From assembly GCA_024305405.1 (NCBI GenBank), contig JAKNDB010000103.1, positions 682,001 through 746,000 on the forward strand: 64,000 nt of DNA, written 5' to 3'. The stretch comes from Dirofilaria immitis. Lineage: Eukaryota; Nematoda; Chromadorea; Rhabditida; Onchocercidae. Positions within the stretch are counted from its first letter, which is position 1; each line of letters opens with the position of its first letter. Position numbers and translations under genes: made by a program. This document shows positions 11,941 through 29,909 of this stretch, piece by piece. The notes below the pieces were generated by a model. That model had not been told where the DNA came from, made no database searches, and was given only the letters and a program-made list of their open reading frames with translations.

Positions 11941-14900
11941 AGTGAGAAAGCAATACATAATATTTGGAAGTTAATAAGCTTATAACTTATTTGTTAAGAA
12001 GCAGAAGGAAGAAATTTCAAGGAAATGTCACCTTTAAAATGCTTCGGGATTGAAATTCACTCTCATGAAGGAATAAGTATGGAAATAGGCAGTTGTTAGA
12101 GGAGTTATGATAACACTTATGACGACAAGTAATGGACATTAGGTGACAGTTGTTGTCGTCCCTCAAGTCCCTTCCTTTCTTTTCCTTATGAGTGAATCTA
12201 TTTTTCGAAATAAATGTGAATGTACGATGTGATAAGAAGAAGGGGAAATAGGGAAGGGACTGTATTGTCGTTGAAAACAGCGATTAGAGGAGCATTAAAT
12301 ATCGATGTATACTTTTCTTCTATTCCTCGAACACTTATCGCAGTTTGACGTACTTAGGCCATATTTGCTACGAGATAGGGCAAATATATTCTTGGCAACA
12401 TCAAGCAAGCAAAGAGCCAAGTGTTAACTTGTCTAAGACTTTGCAGTTTAAACACTGATAGTTTCATTTGAGAATGCAGTGAATGATTTATGTTTAATTG
12501 AATTATATCCCCATACCACTTTTTTGTATTGAATGATCAGGAGATAGTATCGATCATTTTTATCTTGGCCTTTGTTAATAATTGCAATTTCACGTGTGAT
12601 ATGTGAAAATGTTTTAATTATGCTTATTTTGACGAATATTTTGTCAGATGTAAAAATTCCGATATTGCAGTGTTCGAGGAATTTACTGAAATTTTTGTTG
12701 TATTTCTCTGAATTTGAGATTTTTATTAAATCGTCAACTGATAACAATAATTTGTGGCCTAAGTTAATTAAATTTATTATTGTCATGCCTTTGCAAGCAA
12801 TAATATCTGTGATCTTCCAAATTTAAATTTCTTCACATTTCTGTGTAACTCAAGGGAATTTAATCTTCATTGAACTTGGCAGCGGTTGTATAATAAAAAT
12901 CTTTACTTCAAATATGTTTTCAGAACATGATTGATAGGTAGGAACATTTGCAATCGCAGAAATGAGTTTGAAATCTGAATATAATCTTCATCCAGCAAGT
13001 CGATTAAAAGTTGATGGAAGGTTGAAACTTCTCGACGTGACTTCTCGTCTCACAAATGATACATATATGCATATAAGAGTTGTTGGCAAATTTGCTTGCT
13101 CATTTTTTCATATATTAATTTGCATCTATCAGCTTTCATTTCAATTTTTGATTATTTCCATCAGCAATGAAAAAATTTAATCATTTTAATGAGAGCTTCA
13201 TGTTTTACATTATTTAATGAAAAGTTGTGCAGTTATTTTCAAAAATCTGAGTGCATATGGTTATCGCATTTAGCTAATTAAGTTTGATGCAAAAGCCTTT
13301 AATAAGTTCTAATTTGTGGTTCGAATCAAGGAAAACAAGAATTAAGTCAAACAATTAAAACAAAGACCGTAAACTTTGTTTCATTGTTTCATTTGCATTT
13401 GAAAAAATATAGAAAATATAACTTTTCGTTTCGAAAAAAACGGAATGATTTATGAAGTAAAATTAAAATTAGTCTTTCTCTATGTCAAGATGAATAGAAT
13501 TTTTTCGAATAATTTTTATGAGATTTGCTTAAAATTGCCATTCGTTGCATATGTTCATTATTCAGATGTCTTCATGACATCATTGTTAATTTGCGATTTT
13601 GTGGCAGTGATATTTGTTTTGATACATCATTCGATGAATCAATTTTATTGAAACAGGCAAGAAAGAAGACTTCTGGTAGAATTATTTACAAATTTACTCG
13701 TATGGTTATTAACTTTCAACAGAGAGGTTTTCAATTCGTTAAAAATTTACACATTTCAGCTATATATATGTGCATACATTTGATAGATTCGTTTGATACT
13801 TGTTTTACATTTCATGAAAAATATTTTTTTGTGTTTTATTGTTTACAGGATGTCATACAATATTATTTCGCTTTCTGGAAAATTAAAATTAATAATTTCG
13901 TAGATAAAATTCTAATAATCGGTTATCGGCTATTAGATAATTGATATTGTTAGTTTTAAGGTTACATGACTTTATGTTTATTTCTGATTAATAAACGTTT
14001 TGCTGGCCAGAATTTGAAGATCATCTTTTAGAGCATTTATATTAATATCAAAGTTTATTTGAAATGATTGAATCAAAAAGACAATTTGCTATAGCATGCA
14101 GACCTAAGATGTTTATCTCTCCTTAATTTTTTATTTTTTTTTAATTATTTATTTTAAATAGCTATAGCTAAAAGTCATGCTTAATTATATAGTAAATTAT
14201 TACTTCATATAATATCTTTTCATAAATTCCTCTCTTAATGCTAAAATGAATATTTAAAATTAGCAAAGAAATGGACTATCCAAAAATTTCGAGAAAAGAA
14301 AATTCACTTTTCCACATATCTAATTCATAACAATATCTTCTGTGGTTCATTTCTTGTAAATCCTGCCATACAATTTCTATTCATTCCCAAAAAATCGGCC
14401 GTCTAAAAATTATAACCGACTATTCCGAAAAATTATATTTATTGATTGTGAAACAAACAAAATCGGATCTTAGTTTTTTATCGGAAGGAAAAGTCTTCGT
14501 TATACCTTGAAATGATCAATTAATATTACATTTATAACTGAAGCTGGTTTCTAAAAGATTCATTAATAAATAAATTTCCAGAAATTTCTTCAAGCTTATA
14601 TCATGAAATGAATCGGATAGAACGAGAGTTTATACTTTGTTTTTATTCAAATTTATCAAAATTCTGAATGTTATTAGAATATCTCCCACAAACAAACTAT
14701 TCCAATTGTTCCATTAGATGATTCATATTTTTGACAAGAAGAAATTATCGAAGGATTAGATTTTTAAGAAAGTTAATATGATTTTATACAACATTATTAT
14801 GTCTTTCAGCCATTCTGCTATTACAAATTTACGCCATCTGCGATCTCTATTTTTCCTATTTTGCTTAGTGTTTGCCGAAAATTGGCTCTTTTAAAGTGTT

Positions 14901-14980
14901 GGCTGCCTTAAATTCAGTATTAGTATTTTATAGATCGAGAACGAATTTTGAAGAGAAAAATCAATTTTGTACATTGGGAT

Positions 14981-22108
<7,128 letters not shown>

Positions 22109-23270
22109 TTTATTCTTCTATTTTTCATTTTTATCACGGAATTTCAGCAAAAAGCCAAAAATGTTGAATATCAACTTTGCCATTCCTCGAAATATTTTTA
22201 TTCTTTTTGAATAGAATTTAACTATTTAAAAATCTTATAAATTCTTTGCATATCAATACTTCTGCGATGTATCAATTCTTTTGCGTAATTTCTCGAAACA
22301 ATTCGCAATGCATATTTGAGGAAATATACAAATATAGAATTAATGTAATTGATTAAACTTACTTTATCAAGCCTCTCTTGTTAAGATGTATAAGAAAAAA
22401 AGTGTAACATTTATTTCCATTGTTTCAACAATAATTGTATATATTTTGCTAGGTGAATTCATTAATACATGTATGTAAATGTGCAATATTTCACTTTCAA
22501 GTTTCATTTCTCGTTACTATTTGAATCATTTAATATTGTGTATATAACTCATTGCGCTATACTAATTAATATATGTTGCTCATGATAATGTTCTCATTTT
22601 TATATTGCTTCCATCATTTTCCTATGATAAATCAAAGTATTGAATATAGAAAATAAAAGTTAACTTTCCTGAGAATAAACTTTAATAAATTGCGTGATCT
22701 AAATGGAGGATTAGAATCCAGAATTTATCATGTTATTATCACAAATTTATATTTTTATTGAAATAATTAATACTAAAACAAAAAAAATCACTGAATTCAT
22801 AATAAGAGATGAGCTTTCAATAAAAGTTCAATGTTTCGATCTATGAATATTGTTCTAATTTCTTGTTTTATTGAGTGATCTGTATAATCTAATGCATTCT
22901 ATATTTGCTTGAATGGTTTTGAAATTTGATAAGAACTTCATTGATATCATTTATGGATACTCATCATCAATATCATAATCTTAACTAATTAGTATGAAAA
23001 CATGAACGTATTTATCTTTGGTGTTATATTTATTATACTAAAAGCTACAAATTCTATTTTCAATAAATTCTGGGAAATATATTTTATTGCATTCAATTTA
23101 TCATTGTTTATAAAGGGTTTACTATTGTCATAGATTACGATATCCTTAGAGAAGCATTTTTATTGATTTTTGTGTAAAAGATAAGCATTCTGATTTACCA
23201 GATAAAACATTCGATTCATTTATCCAGTAATTAATTTACTTTTTATTGGTCAAAAGATATTTTCAGGAGA
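22109..23270. other. Intergenic region rskn-1 to serr-1
   Basis: AT-rich, no coding signal. It holds the rskn-1 3' end (AATAAA-like sites at 22652 and elsewhere) and the serr-1 upstream sequence. TTTTCAG at 23260-23266 directly before the serr-1 ATG could be a spliced-leader or 5' UTR acceptor. Both genes run the same way, but the gap of about 1.16 kb is long for a nematode operon. Confidence 0.6.
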
Positions 23271-26090
23271 ATGTTCTCGTTTGAAGATATTTGCGCTGCT
23301 TCGGATCGCATCAATAGTACCATTCATGTGACGCCGGTAATGACTTCCAATTATATTGACAGCTTGTGTGATATGGAAGTTTATTTCAAATGTGAACATC
23401 TGCAGAAAACTGGCTCATTTAAAGCACGTGGAGCATTGAATGCTGTATTTCTTTTATTTTGCATACAGATCATTAATATTTTTCTTAGGTTTAATGATAC
23501 ATTTTTCCGGAGTAATTAAACATAGGTAGAATTTGATCCTTGATAGTTGCTGAAGTGTGCGAAGGATGAATGATTGGTGTCAAAGAAGGTATCGATGAAG
23601 TATGACAAATTTAGGAAAAAAAAGAGTTATCTCCTAGTTATTAAATAATCCCAGTGACATACAGACATATGATATGATTGAATAAACTCGATAAATCCAA
23701 TAAAAGATAAGAATAAAATAGAAAGAAACATTCCATTTTGACCCAATAATCAAGCTGTCATTGATTCGAGCAGAAATCTCTCTTACTGAATATATCCTTC
23801 ATTTAAATTTCGAAATTTCATTTCTCTTGCTTTGATATTAATTATTTACGGTTTAAGTTTTCATATGTTATAACTGTAAACTTAAATTATGAATAATGAA
23901 TGAGTGAAAATTTTTAACTTTTTAAAATCTTAAAATTCAATAATTCGTAGAATGAGTTGTTGGTAATGTTTATATCCATGTATGCCATGAACTAGGATGA
24001 AACAGATACCGGATTGCAATGTATTCCTTTTATTTCAGGTAAAGATTATTACAAGTGATCCGGGAAATAAATGCTCATCAGTGGTCTGTTAATTCTTTTG
24101 AAAGCATTGATTTATTCCCAATAATTTTCTTTTTGACTCTATGTTTATCCAATGTCTTTGAAATTTTTCTCAAATTCGATTATTTTTTCATATTTCACTT
24201 TTTCTGAAAATTTTCTTTTAGATTACACATAGCAGCGGTAATTTTGGGCAAGCATTAGCCTGGGCGGCTAAAATCCACAATATTCCATGTGTGGTTGTAA
24301 CACCAAACAATGCTCCAATATCAAAACTTAATGCCATGGAAGCGTATGGAGCTAATATTGTACTCTGCGAACCAAAAGACAGGTTACGAATTCCAAAAGA
24401 CAGCAATACAAAATTGATTTATGATCGTTAAAATTGCGTAAGAGAATGATAGAAATATTCAGCGACCGAAGTACACATCAAAAACTGGCTGCATTTTGCG
24501 AAGGAGTAAATAAGTGAAAAAATGCCATCAGAAATATTGAATACTTTGTAATTCTACCAAATACAAGAAGTGTTCTAATTATTGGTGTATTTGGATACTG
24601 GCATAAAGTTCTGAGAGATTCTCGCTCAACGAATCTAAAAAACAAATCTTGTTTCCATTATTTAAGTTAAGTTTGAGGATCAAATGTTTTTGTTATCTCT
24701 ATTTTAATTGAAGGGAGATGACATGTGAGAATCTTCTTAATAAAGGTCAAAATGTTGAAATGGTTCACCCTTTGATGATTACAGAGTGATGGCTGGACAG
24801 GTTATTTTGAAAAATTTTGTGGATATTTTTGATTTCTAAAATCTTTCAATCTTCACTGATAAAAGAAATATATTCAAAAGCTTACGATAATTATTAGAAA
24901 AAATTATAGCAAAAATTATTTAGTTAGTTGGCAATACGTCAGCATTCTCAAAATATATTCATTACACAGTCCAATTGATTATATTTTGCAAAAATTTTTA
25001 CAATTCTATTTTTAAAAATAATTCACTTTCAAATTTCATATTCGAATCTTCGCTGCAATTAGATCGCATACCAGTGATAATGATAAAGCTTACATATATT
25101 TCGTATTTAAATCTAACTTTTATTTGAAATAGATGGAATTTTGAAAATTTTCCAAAGTTTTTCCAAGACTTATTTCAAAAGGCTTATTTATAGCTTTGTA
25201 TTTTCAATAATCACTACAGGAACAATAGCTGTAGAATTCCTGGAACAAGTTCCCGATTTAGATGCATTATTAGTAGCGGTTGGTGGTGGCGGCTTATGCT
25301 CTGGCATAGTTGTGGCTGCTAAGAAAATTAAACCAACCATTAAAGGTGCACTTATCAAAAAATAAATAAATTATTTTTAAATATTTGTTCCGAACTTTTT
25401 AAATAGCTTCACGCTTTAACAGTTTGTTACTCTGACTATTCTTTCAGTATACTGCATAGAACCGGAAGGAAAAGATTTGCAGTACTCTCTTAATTCTAAT
25501 AAGAGAGCCTGGGATCCTAATGCTGGTCCCGTGAAAACAATAGCCGATGGAATTCGAATCTTACGGATTGGTGAAAAATGCTTCTCGCCTATTTCTGAAA
25601 AATGTGAAAAAAGTCCTCACTGTGGTAATTTTTTTACAATTAAATTTTCTAAAAAGTAGCGTTTAAAAAAACTTTAATTCAATCTTTTTATCATTTGTAT
25701 TTTAAAACTTAAATGATATTGTGATGTCATATAACGTATTATTAAGACTAAAATTTAAGCATTTTGTTTAGATCATTATTGAAATGGCATTATGATAAAG
25801 TTTTTTCAGAATGATGATGAAATTATTCAAGCAATGAAATTAGTTTACAGTAGGATGAAGGTAATTTTGCCATTTTCATTGTTATATACTTATTTGAAGC
25901 TAATAAGAATATGTTCGTTAAATAAAATATGATAAACCAATTTCAGCAAGCGATTGAGCCAACAGGAGCAGTTTCCTTGGCAGCATTATTGAAATATAAG
26001 GATGAAATAGCTTTTCAAAAACTGAAAAAGATAGGCGCTATATTTTGCGGTGGTAACATCGATTTAGAGAAATTATCGTCTTTATTTTAA
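23271..26090 (+). CDS. serr-1: Serine racemase / serine-threonine dehydratase (PLP fold type II)
   Basis: Pyridoxal-phosphate enzyme that interconverts L- and D-serine and can eliminate water to pyruvate. Exons: 23271-23444, 24039-24083, 24222-24382, 24714-24800, 25220-25345, 25448-25624, 25810-25860, 25947-26090; about 321 residues, close to the family length of 320-340. Seen: GSFKARGALNA, whose lysine forms the Schiff base; HSSGNFGQA (usual HSSGNHGQ); the phosphate-binding loop VGGGGL; TIADGI; IEPTGAVSLAALL; and the end FCGGNIDL. The start follows an acceptor TTTTCAG. Three frame breaks: a missing T at 24771-24773, a missing G at the 25220 exon start, and an extra A at 25607-25612. The human metal ligand Asp216 aligns with Leu here. 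Serine racemase fits better than threonine dehydratase because there is no regulatory domain, and because T01H8.2, as I recall it, is the C. elegans neighbour of rskn-1. Confidence 0.9.
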
Positions 26091-26729
26091 AACAAAATTA
26101 CTTCAATTCAAAGAATTCATTACTTCCTCTCTGATGATAAATGCCTCATAACGTAGAACATCATATAAAATTCTGAATTATTATTTAAATATCAATTTAA
26201 TCAAATTTTTCGCTGCATTTATCAATATCTATATTCATCAATATTTATAATTCTAATGCATAATTATTATCTTCTTATCTTAATATATAATTAATGCTCA
26301 TTGGTCGACGAATATATGAAGAATCTCTTTCACATAGATTGATAACTAACAGTAACTGGCAACTTTAAAGTTTCAATATTTGCCACAATTTCGATAGATA
26401 TTTTTGTCTATTTACTGTACTACTAAAATATTCAATATCCTATCCTTACTGTATTACTAAAATATTCAGTACCAGTTATTAAATTCCTATATTATATTTT
26501 GAAAAAATATTACAGTAAGGACGAAAAGCAATGAGAAGTGAATGTAAAAAAAAAAAAAAAAAGAAAAAAAAACCAATAAGTGTGAGAAAATCCGAAGCAA
26601 GTTTGTATCATAATTCTGACTGGACAATTCAGCTCGTTGCCTTCGAATGTATTGATTTATATACATAGTAATTCAGTACATAGCACTTCTTGAATTCTTA
26701 TTTTCGGCAGTTCAACTCCGTGTATCGAT
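26091..26729. other. Region between serr-1 and the LTR element
   Basis: No gene. It contains the serr-1 3' flank and a long adenine run interrupted by one G at about 26547-26571. A tail of this kind could be an old retrotransposed 3' end, but nothing upstream of it identifies a source. Confidence 0.55.
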
Positions 26730-27156
26730 CACCGACAAAAAGGCAACTATGTCTGCACCTCATCCATGACTGTACCTTCTATTTTTGTCTACTTTTCTCT
26801 TGCTGCTTCTTACGTATCATCCTTATGCTGTAACTCCGTCTCTACGTCTACCTATATAAGGCGTCCGCATCTGCAAAGAGACATCTGCGAACATTGCAGT
26901 GGGCCACCTCGATCGATCCCGCTGATATATTATCCTCCTCTCGTGGCTTCGGTTTTTTTTTGTTTGTGATATGTAAATTTCTTCGTGCTGTTCTGTATTC
27001 CACATTGAACTAATGTTTTATTGTTCTAAATAAACATTTCTATCAAATCGATGGTTTGTAACTATGTATGTCTTCAGCAAAGAAAGTTTAGCTTTATTTC
27101 ATAATATTTCCAACACATTACTACTGTATGCCCGCTTACCAACAACCTTCACAACA
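26730..27156 (-). repeat. LTR-like repeat, copy A (3' LTR if the element is minus)
   Basis: Shares ordered blocks with copy B: CATCCATGACTGTA, CGATCGATCC, TATAAG(G), ATCGATGGTNNNTAACTATGTA-like and a start TGTT...GTTGTTG on the minus strand. The lower border is approximate. It is longer than copy B by about 80 bases, mostly around the TATA box. Confidence 0.65.
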
Positions 27157-27157
27157 T

Positions 27158-27226
27158 AAATTTCTGGTGCCCGAAGTGAGGTCTGATAATCATGAATTCG
27201 AACCTCACCTCGGGCACCAGAAATTT
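27158..27226. repeat. 25-bp perfect-but-one inverted repeat (hairpin)
   Basis: Left arm 27158-27182 and right arm 27202-27226 pair over 25 bases with one mismatch and a 19-base loop. The arms contain CTGGTGCCCGA. It begins one base from the LTR copy A edge. On the minus strand it contains GAGGTTCGAATTC, which resembles the B box / T arm of a tRNA, but no whole tRNA can be folded here. Confidence 0.85.
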
Positions 27227-27977
27227 TATTTTGTGAGAGACCTACGTCATATTTTTCATTTTCTGAGACCTACGTCATATTCTTCATTTTCTATGATTCA
27301 TGTAGTTAACGTCTGAAGAAACAAAGTTTATAAGCGTATCATTATTATATGCAGTCATCGAAACTCACTTAAATTGATCATGGTCGTCGATTTAATTTCC
27401 TTCATGTTGGGTTTATGCAATTTACTCATGTATCCGTTCCGGCCAGCATAGGATCGATGTTTGTAAACAGTGAAGGGAATCTGGAGTCTAGATTGTGAAC
27501 TTTGTTTTGTCGAGTAAATTTAAAGAAGTAATCTGTCATAAAAAACAAAAACAAACCTTTAAAAATGTGAAAGTAAATAAAGAAAACATAAAAAAACATT
27601 TAGAATGCATAATCTACAATGAAAAAATTAAATGAAAGATTTCAAAATTCTAATAAAACACTAAAATCTTAATCTAAATTTATAAAAACACCAACTCAAC
27701 AACTTGCTATGATAACTATGACCAATGCAACGATAAGAATAAAAGGAGTGTCCTTACTAATATAACATTTCAATGAAGGCCCATAATGAAAGTCTCCTCA
27801 GTAAAAGTATCAGACAAATGAGGAACTCTAATAGCATAGGCAGCAGAATTATGATAATTATAAAACGAAATACCTAAAGAATGAGAAAAGAAATGGAATC
27901 AATTATTAAATAATTAAACAAAATAAAGCTAATAAAAATAACAACAGAACCGAAAGAAGAAACAACTTGAATTTCTT

Positions 27978-28110
27978 TCCATGTGTCCTTTTTTTAAGAC
28001 AATTGAGGCACGCGTCAATTCTTTTCAAACGCTTCATTCTTTGCATTGCTGTTGGATAGGTTCAACATTCGTCGTCCCAATGGTACTTAACGCAAAAGTC
28101 ACACGGTTTT
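27978..28110 (-). pseudogene. BEL/Pao gag zinc-knuckle remnant
   Basis: Minus-strand translation gives KPCDFCVKYHWDDEC, a stop, then TYPTAMQRMKRLKRIDACLN and CLKK followed by GHM after a one-base shift in an A7 run. The pattern C-x2-C...HW...C, then C-x2-CL-x2-GH, is the double zinc knuckle found in gag of BEL/Pao elements, which binds element RNA in the particle. It is broken by an in-frame TGA and the A-run shift. Confidence 0.85.
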
Positions 28111-28589
28111 CTTAACTTGCTAAATTTGAGACGTGAAGATTTAGTCAACTGAGGAACATTTGATTTGAGATGTTTGATTGTTGCTAGAGCAGAAATTTCT
28201 CAGTGTTACGCAGAACTTGACTATTGGTTTCTTATGGTATCTACTCCTAGCGATTTGACACATCTTTGAAATTCTTCGCTTCTTTGAATAAGATCTTCCA
28301 GAAATCATCGATGTTTGGAAATTGACCACGATTCCTACTCTTTTTAAGTTGATATAATTGTCCAGTATCCAGATCAGCAATCTACCTTCAATGATAATCT
28401 CGACGTCGGTTTGTTCTATGTCATCTCTAAAAGCTTCTATTTGACGGAGTATCCTTTCGATTGCTTCGATTGTATTTTTCAGTCTCGATCGTTTCTGTTA
28501 ATGGAAGACGATTCGTTGTAGAGAATTCATTTTATCGTAGAGGCTTACCAAATTTCCCGAGCAAGATCTTCTTGCACGATAATTTTGGA

Positions 28590-28762
28590 AAAGATATAAC
28601 CTCTGAGCACCTTGTAAAGCTTCGCCTTTTAGACAAAAGACAGTTCAATTTTTGAATCTCTGGTATCTTCCCTTGATCCACTTCGGCTTTAAAACTGCAT
28701 CGAAATTCTCTGTAGTGTCTTGGGTCGCCTCTGAACAGTGGGAGCGGCAGCTACGGTAGGTC
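28590..28762 (-). pseudogene. BEL/Pao gag remnant, DUF1759-like
   Basis: Minus-strand translation contains LPLPLFRGDPRHYREF, then FKAEVDQGKIPEIQKLNCL. The family signature is LPxLPLPxFxGD...EF...F, a spacer, then KLNYL with a following LKGEA. A stop interrupts the first LP. It lies upstream of the zinc knuckle on the same strand, in the expected gag order. Sequence upstream to about 29170 also reads as scattered gag-like frames that I cannot align. Confidence 0.75.
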
Positions 28763-29289
28763 AACTATAGCACGAGAGGTCAACTTTACTAATTCTTCCT
28801 GTCGCACTGATTCTTGCGATAAGGGAAGCGCCTCATTCTTACACATGATCAAAGTAATAATGTCTCTCCATGTATTAGTTTGAAGATGCCTTCAATGCTT
28901 CAACTAATTTGGCGTATTTTTCTGCTTTCGTTTACACTTCAGTGTATAATCCCTTCATCTTTCATCGCCGGTTTCAAGCTTAATAATGCACATTTCGCGA
29001 CGTGATATCCATTTTTGAATATTCTTGGCTTTATTTCAAGTTGTTTTTGTTCCGTTGATATATACATACTCTGGCAGGACAGATTCATCGTTTTCATCTC
29101 ATCGACAAGTTTCCCCAGAACTCTTTTGTTGGTTGTATGCTTCCGATTACATTGGTCGACATTTTCGAATCTCACTCAGTCACCATGTCAGGAAACCCGA
29201 AACAACTTTTTATCAATATCGGTATAACACGCTGGTACGTACATTGCTCAAATTCTCTCACGGTTCAAAACCCCATAAAATATGAACCA

Positions 29290-29633
29290 TGGACAAAGGA
29301 GATGTGTCTGCGCTTCATCCATGACTGTACTCCTTATTTTCGTCCGCATGTATAAGGTACTCGTGATTACAGGTAGTGATCATGTCGATCGATCCGCCGG
29401 CATCAATCCTTTTCCCTATTTACATTATGTACATTCGTGCTATTCTGCATTAGTTATCTGTTGATTTCGCACAAATATTTTATCGCTCCGAATGAATAGT
29501 TCTATCGGATCGATGGTAATGACTATGTAGCGAAGGTTCTGATTTATCCTCAACATTTCTAGAAAGGTAAAACTTTATTCGTAATATTTTCAACACAATA
29601 TTGCTGTGTGCCTGCTCAACAACTTTCGGAACA
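29290..29633 (-). repeat. LTR-like repeat, copy B (5' LTR if the element is minus)
   Basis: Aligned to copy A through CATCCATGACTGTA, CGATCGATCC, TTCTATC-GATCGATGGT, TTTATTCGTAATATTTTCAACACA and the terminal AACA (TGTT on the minus strand). It is shorter than copy A. Identity is low enough that the element must be old, though indel errors of the assembly also contribute. Confidence 0.65.
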
Positions 29634-29909
29634 ATAATGGAATAGTTAAATGACAAAATCTGAATGGGAGAAAGCAAATAAACAAAGTGAAGCGTAAACA
29701 TGCCTATTATCAGCAATATTACGACTGTAGGAATTCAGTCATATTGCTATTGTTTTTCATTACCAACATGAATTTATGAAAATCTGTGCTATTAACAACT
29801 TCCGAAAGGAAGTTTTGAATTTGTTATCACTTACTCTTATCACTTCTTCACAGCATCGATAAATTTCAAATAAAATTTGAAAACATATAGAGAATAATAG
29901 ATAGTTATG

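Larger units (their letters stand above)
7898..14980. other. Intergenic region between hmr-1 and rskn-1
   Basis: About 7 kb with no supported gene. It should contain the hmr-1 3' UTR and the upstream sequence or 5' non-coding exons of rskn-1. It holds microsatellites (8751-8911, 11872-11940), a short TA and ATC run at about 10590-10623 and a CT-rich tract at about 10703-10740. Open frames at 9248, 12572 and 13525 are AT-rich and show no family motif. A frame starting at 12962, just after an AG, might be a small upstream exon, but I cannot link it to the kinase. Confidence 0.6.
26730..29633 (-). mobile_element. Decayed BEL/Pao-type LTR retrotransposon
   Basis: Two diverged direct repeats (about 26730-27156 and 29290-29633) flank roughly 2.1 kb. 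On the minus strand the inside holds two recognisable gag pieces: a DUF1759-like segment (28590-28762) and the BEL/Pao zinc-knuckle block (27978-28110). Both carry stops or frame breaks. I see no protease, reverse transcriptase or integrase, so the element has lost pol or is a short derivative. Both LTRs begin TGTT on the minus strand; the higher-coordinate LTR would then be the 5' one, with CA|TGG at its inner edge as a possible primer-binding start. The lower LTR contains a TATATA box and AATAAA. Target-site duplications were not found. It sits between the convergent genes serr-1 and lam-3. Confidence 0.75.

Noticed and set aside
12962..13080. Short frame starting MSLKSEYNLHPASR after an AG
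   Set aside because: Could be an upstream exon of rskn-1, but no RSK matches it and the MPLAPL start at 14981 is complete by itself.
13525..13944. 139-codon open frame upstream of rskn-1
   Set aside because: AT-driven composition (Phe, Ile, Lys, Tyr) and no recognisable domain; not supported as a gene.
27158..27226. tRNA gene
   Set aside because: A B-box-like GGTTCGAATTC is present on the minus strand, but there is no A box, anticodon arm or closed acceptor stem of the right spacing.
26730..29633. Plus-strand orientation of the LTR element
   Set aside because: A TATA-like site, AATAAA and a TGGTGCCC primer-like site read well on plus, but both gag domains are clearly on the minus strand, so minus is preferred.
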